Positions 35,725 to 47,058 are shown, counted from the first letter of the stretch. The stretch: DNA of 64,000 bases from Antedon bifida (GCA_963402885.1 OY727097.1:5580001-5644000), one strand, 5' to 3'. Numbers and translations: made by a program. Notes: generated from the letters alone by a model not told the origin.

Positions 35725-36130
35725 TTCTTTCTTTCTTACCCATGAGTATAAATGGGTCAACGATGAGATTAATCTGAAATTGCATCAAATAGGCAACAGA
35801 TGGAGTTGACATGTGTCAATCCTCTTCCTGAGAAACTAGGAAAAATGCTCTACTCTTACAGTGCAAAGGTACAGAATGACTATTCTTCTCTTAACCAGAA
35901 GTATAAATAGGTACAAGCATCTTAGAGTAACCTGCAATAGCTTCTCATACATGTGGACCTCATAAGCCACAAATACATATCAAATGAAGAATTTCTTTTC
36001 TTCTTCACTTTACTTTTATATAGTTGCTTTGTACTCAGGAGTATAAATGGGTACAAGCAGATACCTATAGTAGCCTGACATAGATAGAGTTCCATAGATG
36101 AAGGTGACCCATGATGTTCTAGAAACTTGA
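35725..36130. repeat. Three diverged copies of a SINE-2-body-like unit
   Basis: GAGTATAAATGGGT occurs at about 35743, as AAGTATAAATAGGTACAAGC at 35889 and as GAGTATAAATGGGTACAAGC at 36039, each followed by an AGTAACCTG- or AGTAGCCTG-like word in the last two. The word is shared with the middle of SINE-2 (GTGTATAAATGGGTACC). Spacing is about 145-150 bp. Confidence 0.6.
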
Positions 36131-36527
36131 GATATGTTTGCCTGCTATGAACGACACAGTTCCGATATTTATATTTCTACTTTACACCCAATTCTAGATC
36201 TTTCCTAACATAAATTTGTAAGATTAGACCATAACATTTCGTATGTTATAAATAACATGAGTTGATGATAAACATCACATGATCCTTAAGAAACAGGTCT
36301 CTCAGATGTAATACAGTAGGCTTGTTAGGAAAAATAGAAATCTATCACTCTATAAAGATATTTTAATAATAAATAACATTCATACTTTAAATGAACTTTC
36401 ATTGGAAAGTTTTCAATTTCCATAAAAAACAAAAACAACCAAACAGAAAAAAAAACAAATCAAAGATGACTGATTAAGTGATATGAATATCAACAATTTT
36501 AAAATATGTTTTGATTAAAAAGGAAAT

Positions 36528-37129
36528 ACAGTAGAAGTATATAGAGACACCTTTGGGACACAACAATGTATTCCCTTTATGTTAAAACATATGCCCTTGC
36601 TTGTTTCAGGAAAGTATCCCCTTAATGGTGTCCCCTTTATTATGGTGTCCCTTAATCAGGGTGTCCCCTTGTTAAGGGTGTCCCTAAAGCTTGCAACGTA
36701 ACTCAACCTACGCAACGTAAGAAAATGCCCTTGCAATAATTGTGTTTGCCCCCGCCTGCTTGAAACCTGCGATGTTTGCGTTTGTTTTCCCACTTGTGAT
36801 TACTCAATACATCACTTTGCGTCAGTACGTCACTGCTTTGCGTTCTAGTGGGAACCACGCTTTAATCAGAATGTCCCCTTAATCAGGGTGTCCCCTTAAT
36901 CAGGGTGTCCCTTAATCAGAATGTACTCTTAATCAGAGTGACCGCTTAACCAGGGTGTCCCCTTGATAAGGGTGTCCCTTAATCAGAGTGTCCGCTTAAT
37001 CAGAATGTTCCATTAATCAGAGTGTCCACTTAATCAGAATGTTCCCTTAATAAGAGTGTCTGCTTAATCAGAGTGTCCCCTTAATTAGAATGTTCTCTGT
37101 ATAGTACCAAAAGAGGGATTCTACTGTAT
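36528..37129. mobile_element. MITE-B with an internal expansion
   Basis: Left end ACAGTAGAAGTATATAGAGA, right end AAAAGAGGGATTCTACTGTA. Inside, the word GTGTCCCCTTAATCAGG and variants such as GTGTCCGCTTAATCAGA is repeated about eighteen times on both sides of an inserted MITE-D (36685-36864). This is an independent expansion of the same word that expanded at 29.4 kb, here with the consensus AATCAGG instead of AATAGGGG. Confidence 0.87.
36685..36864. mobile_element. MITE-D nested inside the MITE-B array
   Basis: Starts TAAAGCTTGCAACGTAACTC and ends GTTCTAGTGGGAACCACGCT-TTA. The interior word GTGTTTGCCCCCGCCTGCTT is the inverted counterpart of that in the 9.1-kb copy. Array units continue on both sides, so insertion came after the array had begun to form. 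Confidence 0.85.
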
Positions 37130-37858
37130 ACAAAAAATAAAAAAACAGTGTAGTAACATTCAGACAAATATATCTAATTATATCTGTAAAAGAGGTTTAC
37201 AAAATCTATTTCATACTTTGCACAATAACACAATCAATAAAGTAATAAAACTGGGCTTTATTAATAGCAATAAAATAGACAGGCCCCAGTGGAGGACATA
37301 GAGAGTTCAACAACCGTAAAAAGCAGGTGAGAAAAGACTATCACAGCACACCTTGATGATCCCAAACAACCCTTCAAATATGATCGTCATAGATGACTAC
37401 CTTTAACCATATTTCATTGGTGCATTGTTGCCAACGCAGTCTGACCTACAGGTATCTGATTGTTAGAGCCTTGTCTTTTGTCCGGGGTCTTCCAACATCT
37501 AGCAATGAAGGACAAGTTAACGCTGTTTCTCTGTGATCCATGTATAGATTTCGAAATCCTGTTCAGCTTTAAAATACCAATAAAATACACGATGACGGCC
37601 ACTTCAATACATATTTTTCGACAAAGAATTTTTAGCATCATAAGTTCAAGAACAATTGATCATGACTGGTAGGTGATCAAATTATCAGTAAAATATTTTG
37701 AATATTTAAAATATAAAAAGTTAGGAACTTAAGATTGAGAGTTCTAGCCGATATATAATGCCACAAAACCAGTTTTAATTGGCACATAATAAATGTACTG
37801 GAGGTACAGTACCTTTGCTCAGAAATAAAGCAACTGAGTTATCATGTACTGGTATGCT
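37130..37858. other. No recognisable feature
   Basis: Overlapping short open frames on both strands near 37.41-37.67 kb are mirror images and look random. Confidence 0.5.
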
Positions 37859-38660
37859 TCTTGTAACACCATGATAAGCAACTCCATGGTAGGCAACACC
37901 ATGGTAGGCAACACCATGGTATGCAAACCATTTGGTAAGCAACATCCATGGTAAGCAATTCCATGGTAGGCAACACCATGGTAAGCAACACCATGGTATG
38001 CAAACCATTTGGTAAGCAACATCCATGGTAAGCAACACCATGGTAAGTAACACCATGGTAAGTAACACCATGGTAAGCAACTCCATGGTAAGCAACTCCA
38101 TGGTAAGCAACTCTATGGTATGTATGGTAAGCAACTCCATGGTATGCATGGTAAGCAACACCATGGTATGCATGGTAAGCAACTCCATGGTAAGCAACTC
38201 CTGGTAAGCAACTCCATGGTAAGCAACTCCATGGTATGCATGGTAAGCAACTCCATGGTATGCATGGTAAGCAACTCCATGGTATGCAACTCCATGGTAT
38301 GCATGGTAAGCAACTCCATGGTATGCATGGTAAGCAACTCCATGGTATGCATGGTAAGCAACTCCATGGTATGCAACTCCATGGTATGCATAGTAAGCAA
38401 CTCCATGGTAAGCAACTCCATGGTAAGCAACTCTATGGTATGTATGGTAAGCAACTCCATGGTATGCATGGTAAGCAACTCCATGGTATGCATGGTAAGC
38501 AACTCCATTGTAAGAAACTCCATTGTACTGTAAGTAACTCCATGGTAAGCAACTCCATGGTATGCATGGTAAGCAACTCCATAGTAAGCAACTCCATGGT
38601 AAGAAACTCCATGGTAAATTCACCAACACTATGGTACACAACACCATGGTAAATTCACCA
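37859..38660. repeat. CCATGG-rich 15/24-bp minisatellite
   Basis: Built from AAGCAACTCCATGGT (15 bp) and the insert ATGCATGGT (9 bp), giving 15- and 24-bp units mixed along about 800 bp. The left end has a larger repeat including CAAACCATTTGGTAAGCAAC. The palindromes CCATGG and ATGCAT recur throughout. As all steps are multiples of three, up to 319-codon frames appear on both strands; they are artefacts. Confidence 0.95.
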
Positions 38661-38984
38661 ACACTATGGTGTACAACACTAAGTTTAAGTAATACAGACA
38701 AAGAATTTACACAAAATACACAATAATAAATCAAATAAGAACTAAATCTTCCCCGTCACTAAATATAAAACTAGACATATCAAAATATGTTTGTGGATAT
38801 TAAAGTATTTACTTGAGTGTGAGAATATACTGTAAATTAGATCCCAACAAAAAAAAAAGCCAACTGGATCTATTGTTATCTAGTGTAGTAGTACCGAATT
38901 TACCTTGGCCTTTAAAAATAGCCAATTATCAACAGATATATCTATTGAATTCCTGAGTGTTTTGTTTTCACATTATCAAAGTAC
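38661..38984. other. No recognisable feature
   Basis: AT-rich spacer between two repeat regions. Confidence 0.5.
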
Positions 38985-39570
38985 ACATTTTCTCCCGACT
39001 GTTGGTTTTCTAGTAACTTAAATAATAGCTTAAATCCGCAACACTTTTGTGCATCACACCTGCGTACCATACTTTCTTTCAAGTGTTCTTGAATCCCATA
39101 TGTAATCATTCAAAGTATGTAAATTGACTAATCTAAAATTGGTTTATATTTTAATTACAAATTTTAAAACACACTCTTATACATATCTAGTGCCACACAA
39201 ACTACATACACCCCCACCCCCTCAAGATTAGATTTGTTGGCACCTTCCTACAATCAATTAAGCCTAACATGTAATCAAAGTATGTGAATTTAGTACTGTA
39301 TCTAAAATTGTGTCAGCTTAATTTTTTCAGCATCTGCGTACCATACTTGCTGTTAAGTGTTTTTCCTCCCATAGTAATCATATAAATTATAAGTATATAA
39401 ATTTATTTTTACATTGGCATCATAATTTCTTCATTAAATTATGTAAATTTATTAAGTAAACATTCTCCCTATACAACTGTGATCTAGGTTATTTTGTCAG
39501 CACCTGCACACCATACTTGCCCCAAGTGATTTTGCATCCCACATTTTCTACTGACTGTTTCTATTGAACA
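38985..39570. repeat. Diverged tandem repeat, 3-4 partial copies
   Basis: CTGCGTACCATACTT or close variants occur at about 39060, 39334 and 39503 (there CTGCACACCATACTT), each followed by AAGTGTTTT or AAGTGATTT and a TCCCA-containing word. CACATTTTCTCCCGACTGTT near 38985 matches CACATTTTCTACTGACTGTT near 39540. The copies are unequal in length and old. Confidence 0.65.
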
Positions 39571-40599
39571 CATCCAGAATGTCATTTCTACTATTCAGAA
39601 AGCCTTATGTGGACCTTGATTTAATAAAAACGGGAATTTAAATGTTTTCGGGAATCGTGTTCTTAGGAATGGCAAGAAATAAATCATACCATGGCCTTCC
39701 ACCTACCTCATACAATAATTAACATTATTAGCTTGTAAACCCTTCTGGTATTTATCAAACACAAAAGGTTACATTTCCAAAACAGTGCAATCTGTATTAT
39801 TTTAACACACACTCAGTTAAAACAAGGAGAACAAAAAAAGATAAAATCGATTATATCTTGAAGACAAAAATAAATACGGACAAAAACAAAACAGGTAAGT
39901 TATTCAATATTTCCTACATCACTATTCTTTTTTGGAAGCAACATTTTTCAAAATTTCTTATTTATACAGGCCCTACTCTCGCTACAATTCGAAAAAACAT
40001 ATAGATGCATAACCTCTCACTTTTAAACCAAAACCTCTATTAAATCTTTTTTTTTGATTTTTGGAATTCTTACCACATTCACAAAAATAGATCATTTCAA
40101 TAGTAGGCCTAACCTATTTTTTACACTTGCACGCTATTCTACCTGGCTTTTAACCGATCAAAAATTAATCAAACATAACCACATCAAAAATATAAATCTC
40201 TTCTGTGTAAATCACTAAAAATGCACATTTTAAAATAAAAATGTTAGTGTTAACCTGCTTATTTTTTTATGGTGAGGCTTGATAGTACATTTGCCTTTTT
40301 AAAGACCTGGTTCCTTGTTTGAATTTTGAAACAAAAAGGTAGATTTGAAATAACTTTCTATAAAAATAATATAATTAAATTAAATAAAAATAAAAGTGTA
40401 TAAATGTAGATCTTGAGTACACCAGCAGTGAAGTCAAGTTTTGTTCCAAATCATTTTTGTAGATAATTTTGTGTTTTTCCAGTATTAAATGATGTAAAAT
40501 AGAACTTTGTATGGTATATTTAATAAATTTAATGAATGCACAATTCTAATGTTATTTTCATAAATTTAATCAATTTGGATATAGGATTTTCTGTTAGCA
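39571..40599. other. No recognisable feature
   Basis: AT-rich sequence; TAGGCCTA at 40104-40111 only. Confidence 0.5.
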
Positions 40600-40856
40600 T
40601 TAAGGCAGAATCTTTGATGTTTTAATGCTTAATCATTTCCATAGAAAAAAAACATTTTCACTTAAATAAAAAAACAAAATAAACGGTTAAATTCAACCAA
40701 AAACACATTGACTTCCAGTCAAGTTGATTTTGTTGCATTTTTTCATGTAAATAATATTTTTTAGGTCAAAGTGAATAACTATTATGTGGCATTAAAATGG
40801 CATATTCAACAACAAAAATGTAAAACATTATTTTTTCAGGGGGACAATATCTTTAA
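40600..40856. mobile_element. MITE-C copy, left end decayed
   Basis: Right end CAGGGGGACAATATCTTTAA, with the family words GTCAAAGTGAATAACTATTA, GGCATTAAAATGGCATATTC and ACACATTGACTTCCAGTCAA. The left terminus is not clear. Confidence 0.8.
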
Positions 40857-41351
40857 AAACAACTCTGGGCATGAGGTGTGTGTGTGTTAGTGGATACATA
40901 TGTATTTTATTGAAAATATTAATTCTTTTATTTCAAATACATCAGAGATATCATATCACGATAGTAATAATTTGTTTCACTCGATAGCATTTATTATTCT
41001 CAATAACCTATTTAATCGGAAATATATAAGAGTGCATAAATTCAAGGCAAATCCACTTAAATAATTTATATTATTACAATAAATGTATGAGTATAGTGTT
41101 TTCTTTTTGTCCTTGACTTGTAGCATACAGCTTTATGACAAATTTGGTAGAAAATTGTTAGTTTTACATCCAGAATTTTTAAATTTTGTATTCCTCTACG
41201 TACTATCCCTTACCATTGGTACTTAATGGATTCAAAAGTATCTGTGTAAAATCCCAAGCTCTAGGTGGCTCACTTCAATAAAATAAATACATAATACACA
41301 TACTGTAATATAATTTCAAGCGAAAAAATACCTCAATAAAAGATTTAGCAT
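40857..41351. other. No recognisable feature
   Basis: AT-rich sequence with a short GT run at about 40875; nothing else. Confidence 0.5.
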
Positions 41352-41479
41352 AAAGCTCTGTCTACACTATCAAACTTTATGTGACAAAAATGTGATGTGC
41401 CCATTGGACACTACCATTTTATTTCGGCACATCACACTTTTTTTGTCAAACTAGTTTGATAGTGTAGACAGAGCTTAAG
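41352..41479. mobile_element. MITE-A copy 6
   Basis: Complete ends AAAGCTCTGTCTACACTATC and TAGTTTGATAGTGTAGACAG-AGCTTAAG, but the central part is deleted, so no CArG-like word remains. Confidence 0.9.
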
Positions 41480-42132
41480 TAAAAAAAGACACATTTTTAA
41501 TATTCTGAATAACACTTATGTTCAAAAGACATTTTATTCTCATCTAGCATTCATAATTAATGAGATATTTAAAAATTGTTTTCACCATTTATGTATTATT
41601 TACAGACTTATACCTATACTAGTAATCATTACTCTATGGCCTAACCTACATTAAATATGAACTGAGAAGAATGTCATGTTATATGGGCGTACCAGCCACC
41701 GAGTTGAAAAAAAAAATCATGAATAAGGCTATATATCATAAAACCAGGGAATGTCATTTAGAGTTTAAAAAGGTATGCTAAGTAATTGCTTCGTGAGCCT
41801 ATGTATGCATGACTTGATGACTGAGCAGTTAAGGTTTTCCCTCCGTCATCCATTTCTCGTGCACGTCTACTTAATCAAGAAACGAAATATTTACTCTAAT
41901 CTTTTTATGGTAAGTTTACCATCAATCTTGGCGTGTACAGACTTTCATAGACTCAATTATTCAAGCGTTTTCTCAATCAATTTAGCCATCAATCCATTCA
42001 TTCATTTGTGATTTTAAATTTCAAAAAGGTATGTCCTACTTTATAATAGACGCAATTCAAAGCATCAACAAGTATACGAGAGCAATTTAAATTTTGATCT
42101 TAAGAATAAATGTTCTAGTTGCAGGTAATAAT
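41480..42132. other. No recognisable feature
   Basis: AT-rich. An open frame of 78 codons (41775-42011) is unremarkable. Confidence 0.45.
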
Positions 42133-42258
42133 AATTGCGGTATACATTTAAATTCATAATATTGCATACAGTATACATCTAAATTCATAATATTGCATAC
42201 AGTATACATCTAAATTCATAATATTGCATACAGTATACATCTAAATTCATAATATTGC
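42133..42258. repeat. 31-bp tandem repeat, 4 copies
   Basis: The unit ATTGCATACAGTATACATCT-AAATTCATAAT is repeated at an exact 31-bp step; the first and last copies read ATTGCGG. Confidence 0.93.
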
Positions 42259-43224
42259 GGCATAAATAAATTCTGTAGTCAAATACTTCATATTTATTTA
42301 AAGTCTTCTGAACATGATTTTCAGATCTTTTGAAATTCAAACATATTTTTCAAAATCAAAATAATACTGTTAAAATCATACAAAATTAAAAAACTAATAG
42401 AAATATCAATTTCACAATGATAATTAATCATAGTAGTACTGTAGCATCACATCAACATCAACAAATGTTGTAACAAAAATATTAAGCAAGGCAATATACA
42501 TGGCTGCACTCCCTTGCTCAAATTTGAGTTAGTGTTTACCGACCGACCAACCGACCGCCATAGTGAGCACAAAATGTGCACTAAAGGCTTTTAAATCACA
42601 ATCAACAGGATGGTCATATTTCAAATCAGCCAATCAGTATCTGTAGAATTCTATATGGTTTGGATACTATTTGGTTCCATGACAAAAATGTCGCTATGTG
42701 GCCACGCGGGAAGTTACTATACTGCACTTGGGTGCAAAATACAGGGATAAACTGCTTACAAACATAACATACATTTTTTCTAAGGATAGCTCAGCAGTAG
42801 ATGCATCCTTTAAAGTCTTTATTTCCTTGGATTGTTAATTAATTGTATTAACATCAAATTTACTATTGATCTTAATTTAGTGATTTAAATCAGAGACTTA
42901 AAAATGGCATTGAAATAAGATTTTCAAAAATCCACAAAATATAACAGTACTGAAAGCTGTGACCTCCAATCCCAGGGGGAGGATGCACACCTGGTGGAAC
43001 AGTCCCGGATCATGAATCAAATGATCAGAATTGATTATCAAAAATGACATTAAGAATGTGAAAACACTTTTTACTCTATCATTATATTATTATTAAAGGC
43101 TTCCTTGTATGCAGCTTAAATTTCAAGTGAAGGGATTTTAATTTAAAAAAACAAAGTACTATTGGTTGTAGCGCATCTTGGAGAGATTTCGCGTAATTTA
43201 TGAGTCCATGTATTCAGTAATTGC
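42259..43224. other. Mostly featureless
   Basis: A short GACCGACCAACCGACCGCC run lies at about 42541-42559, of the type seen in some invertebrate dispersed repeats. Nothing else supported. Confidence 0.45.
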
Positions 43225-43527
43225 GTAATTACTTGCTAGATGTTGTCGGTTCCTGTAAAACGTGGATTGCACTTGAAAAAAGATTCGCCACAACGCAACA
43301 TTACTGATGCAACATAACAAAATGTCTTTTCAACTATAGTGTTTAACCTATACCACCACCACTCACCCCTCTTAAAAGATCTAATCTACATTTTTCAAGA
43401 GACTAAATGGTCAGTTTGCGACACTTTGTGTCATCATGTTTACGCCATCGATTTTCTTTTGCAGTACATTAAGTTAATATGTTGACTTTGCGTGCTTGTG
43501 TTGTGTCCTAGTGAGCACAAAGCTTTC
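43225..43527. mobile_element. Possible decayed MITE-D
   Basis: GCCACAACGCAACATTACTG near 43290 and a right end TGTGTCCTAGTGAGCACAAA-GCTTT (about 43500-43527) match MITE-D. The left end is uncertain and the middle is unrelated, so only the right part is well supported. Confidence 0.4.
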
Positions 43528-44213
43528 CCCATGCCAGTGTGGCCATGACGGTATCAAATCAATCAATTTTTTGGAAAATAAGTTTTTTTATTTCTGGTTG
43601 TAATTTAAATTGCAGAAATAATTTGATAGCATTTTCGGTATAATACAAAAATGATCATAGAAGAAAATTAGGTTGATTGACGATCTCTTATACCCCTGAG
43701 GACCGCATATACCACTAGAATATCTCATCAATTGTATCACCTAACATTGAAGTTCATCTCCCCTTGGACCAATAAACAAACTTTTAGTGATATTGCTTTG
43801 CTTTTTGAACCAGTTTTTAATGCAATTAATATTATTTCCTTGGCAACGTTCACAACAAAACACATAAAAAACTGTCTAAGCAGGTGGTTTACATGTAAAT
43901 TCCATGTATGTGATTGACCTTTGACATATACCACACCCGTGGTCTAACCCGAAGCATGTCAACAAGATATACAAAATTATGTAATGTTTGAAATTATGCC
44001 CAGTCAGATTTTTCAGTTGAATTGATTGTTTTGACGAATATCTGACCAAAAAAAACAACATTTTTAGGCACATTGAACACACAGGTTCTTTCTTGAATCT
44101 ATTTAGTCGTTCTCGAAAACTTACCCCACATACGGATAACATTTTTTTTTTAATCTGCAAAGTTGCCGGTAAGTCCCACAAGGACCGACATACAACCTGC
44201 AACCTCGCCAGGT
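43528..44213. other. No recognisable feature
   Basis: Overlapping open frames of 60-110 codons on both strands (43.73-44.43 kb) lack protein-like character; one runs through MITE-F. Confidence 0.45.
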
Positions 44214-44388
44214 TAAAGGGTCTTTCACACCTGTTCTGGCACGGTTCTGGTCCGGCGCCAGCAAATCCAATCGAACGTCAATGTTTAGTTTTGCGCGATC
44301 GATTGGCGCATATCGACGTGGAGAGTCGTGAAAACAAAACAGAGATTCGCCGGACCGGAACTGTGCTGCAGGTGTGTAAGGCTCTTTA
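44214..44388. mobile_element. MITE-F, GC-rich single copy
   Basis: TAAAGGGTCTTTCACACCTG at the left is matched in inverted form by CAGGTGTGTAAGGCTCTTTA at the right. Inner words GGCACGGTTCTGGTCCGGCG and CGCCGGACCGGAACTGTGCT extend the inverted repeat to about 45 bp. The centre includes GCGCGATCGATTGGCGCATA. TTA/TAA at the borders would fit a Harbinger-type 3-bp target, but this is not established. Confidence 0.8.
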
Positions 44389-44633
44389 CTCTGGCTTCCA
44401 AAGAATCACTAAATCCAGACTGACACACCACTAAATCTTATTAACAATGAATAATTCCCTCGTGGACATCCCCGAAATTCCAAGTTTCATATAAACACTA
44501 CGTCCACAATTTCTTGCACTCACTTCAAGTCAAACTTTGCACGCATGAAACTATACAACAAAAAAGTTATAGAAAGATGCTAATCTTAGATGGACAGGGG
44601 CCCCAAAATTATTTTTAGTTTTACTTTAGTATA
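44389..44633. other. No recognisable feature
   Basis: Short spacer between MITE-F and the SINE-1/MITE-B composite. Confidence 0.5.
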
Positions 44634-44945
44634 GTAAAACCCCTCTTTGAGACACTGATTCAGGGAACAAATGGCCGAGTCAAATGGTCTAGCGGTTAAG
44701 GCAGTGGCGCTGTTTACTGTATCTAATGAGCCAACAACATCGGCAAGGGTTCGATCCTAGTTCTGATGGTGGAACAACAAGTCTTCTCGGATATGGACTA
44801 TATAAGCCGTAGGTCCAGTGTACTTAGTTATAACCTGTGTGCACTTTAAAGAACCCAATTCATTATTCGAGAAGAGTAGGGGGTTACCCCGGTGAACTAG
44901 TTCACAAAATAGCCCCTGTATCAGGTATTTTCAGGGGACACCTAA
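44634..44945 (+). mobile_element. SINE-1 copy 2, apparently inside a MITE-B fragment
   Basis: ATGGTCTAGCGGTTAAGGCA (A box region) and CGGCAAGGGTTCGATCCTAG (B box about 44748-44758) give the best polymerase III head of the three SINE-1 copies. The body has TGATGGTGGAACAACAAGTC and GTGTGCACTTTAAAGAACCC. Upstream, 44634-44668 is a MITE-B left end (AGTAAAACCCCTCTTTGAGA); downstream, TTTCAGGGGACACCTAATTA reads like MITE-B resuming. SINE proper is about 44673-44925. Confidence 0.8.
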
Positions 44946-45715
44946 TTAAGAATATAATTATACTACAGTAATTATACAATAAATTTATGGATTTTATTTA
45001 CATTCTGCTGCCGCTTATATTTACATGCTGACAGTCCAAAATGATGATTAAAAAAATTAAAAATAGAATAATAAAAAGAGGCTTGTCGACAAAGACATTG
45101 AACTGAATATGAAAAGGATTTTTTGCTTACAGTGCCTCACTTCTTCTCTCCTTACAAAGAGAGATAAAATCTACAGCTAAATGGCAATTTCACGTTCTTT
45201 GTTCATTATTGTACATTTTGTAATGTTCAATACAAACTTTGAAGCGTATTTTCCATAATTGACATGCATTTGATTCTTTTTACATTACAGAATTGTATAC
45301 TAATTGTGAATAAAAACTTCTACCTATTAAGCTTACTAAAAGTAACCAATAAAATTTCCTAACCGTAAATGCCTTTATTTGTTTGATAATTTTATTGTCA
45401 TTTCCCATACAATTGTAGGATACTAAGATATTAATAGGCTATTTACAATACTTTCTTTCTGTGGTTTTAAAATCAATCAAACTTTAAATAGAAAAAATTA
45501 TATTATGGTTCAAACAATTACCATTTACCGCTCACATGATTAAGAGAACATTATGCTATTTCAGAACGTTAGCACATTGGACAATATAATGAATACTGCA
45601 CTAGTATAGATATTATGTAGTATTTCCTGTAAAACTATGTCAACTGTAGAGTGCGCTCATTCCTTTTTTGTACCATACTGGAAACAGTGGCACTATACTT
45701 TCCCTATTTCGGTTT
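44946..45715. other. No recognisable feature
   Basis: AT-rich sequence; nothing supported. Confidence 0.5.
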
Positions 45716-45946
45716 ACCAAGACACTAACAACAGGAAGCTGAGCTCTGGAGATCAAAGGGTTTTTTTCTGTGGCTGTGACACAATTAATTCCACGCCCCT
45801 TAACAAACACCACGCGCCGTGGAGACTATTATACATACAGTACAGTACTGTTGGTATTTGTCACAGCCAGACATAAGATCAAAGGACTGTTACGAGTTCC
45901 TATCTAGGCAGGGCAAGCTCAGTGTCCTGCTGTTATATTGGCTTGC
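45716..45946. mobile_element. MITE-E copy 2
   Basis: Ends are ACCAAGACACTAACAACAGG and the inverted CCTGCTGTTATATTGGCTTG, less perfect than in copy 1. The interior matches copy 1 closely: GAGATCAAAGGGTTT, TCCACGCCCCTTAA, ACAGCCAGACATAAGATCAA and TGTTACGAGTTCCTATCTA. Same orientation as copy 1. Confidence 0.88.
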
Positions 45947-46693
45947 TCCAACATAGTATGTAGTAGTAGGCCTACAATTTCAGGCATCTATGCCTATGTA
46001 GTTTTAGGCAGAAACTCAAGGCAAAGTGTATATTTGTATAAATTATTAATTGGCAAGCTGTCAAGGAGCATCATCAAACTGGAATTTAAACTCCATGAAT
46101 GACTCAAGTTTGAGTCAGAAAGTTCCTTGCGTGCAAAGCTAAATAATCATTCCAGATGGAATTGAGTACAGGGGTAATTAGAACCGACTTAATGCATGTA
46201 TTATTACTACCAAATGTATTACTTTCATGAGTATTGTTTTCCGATTATTTTGGGAAAATGTATCATGCCATTAAAGCTAACAACTATTTGTAAAGAGGAT
46301 TTGTTTATTTTTTATTTGAAATTGAATTAATGAACCAAAACAACAATACAGTACCAGTTGCAGTGTCAATTCTCATGAAAATTTTGGGGAAAAAATATCA
46401 AAAAGGATATTCGCAAACCTTTGTCAAATGTCATGGAAGTGCCCATGGGATTATACCTAGTTAATTTAAATACAGTACATTGGAAATAGATTATTACACC
46501 ACTAATGACCACGCCTACACATATCATGGAGGATGCGACTAATTAACTACCAATTTCTATATGAATAGATATTATTATATCCAATGAAAAATATATCTCT
46601 GGAGAGCAAAGAAGAAAAAAGTGGCACTGTAAACTATAAGTGGTTTGTTGCTTTGTTTTGCAAAGTTGTACTAAGTACCCTTTAGTGGAAGTG
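45947..46693. other. No recognisable feature
   Basis: AT-rich; TAGGCCTA at 45967-45974. Confidence 0.5.
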
Positions 46694-46820
46694 TTAAGCT
46701 CTGTGCCCAAATATGGTAGTGATATGCCCAAATATGGTAGTGATCTGACATCATCATGTCCATATATGGACACATCACATTTTTTGTCACATAAAGTTTG
46801 ATAGTGTAGACACAGCCTTA
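46694..46820. mobile_element. MITE-A copy 7
   Basis: The left end is cut to TTAAGCTCTG and followed directly by CCCAAATATGGTAGTGATAT, which is present twice. Then comes ATCTGACATCATCATGTCC, CCATATATGG and the right end GTTTGATAGTGTAGACACAG. It holds three CArG-like words. Confidence 0.88.
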
Positions 46821-47058
46821 TGAATAATAGGCCTGGATGGATACACGATTACATTGAGAGAACATTCAGTACAATTATGGTAGAGTTGGACAAAACACCT
46901 GATCAATTAACTTACCTCTCTAATACAAGGTACATTGTAATAGTTACATTATCATCACGGTCAGTTTTGTTACAAATTCCAGGATCCTGGGTCCAAATCC
47001 TGAAATCCTCAATTAGTACTACAGGATCTTATCACACAAAAAACAGTGTTAAAAGCAT

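Noticed and set aside
37859-38660. CRISPR-like array
   Set aside because: Units are directly tandem without unique spacers; the sequence context is eukaryotic.
37775-38734. 319-codon minus-strand frame in the CCATGG array
   Set aside because: Product of 15- and 24-bp steps; several other frames on both strands are open over the same stretch.
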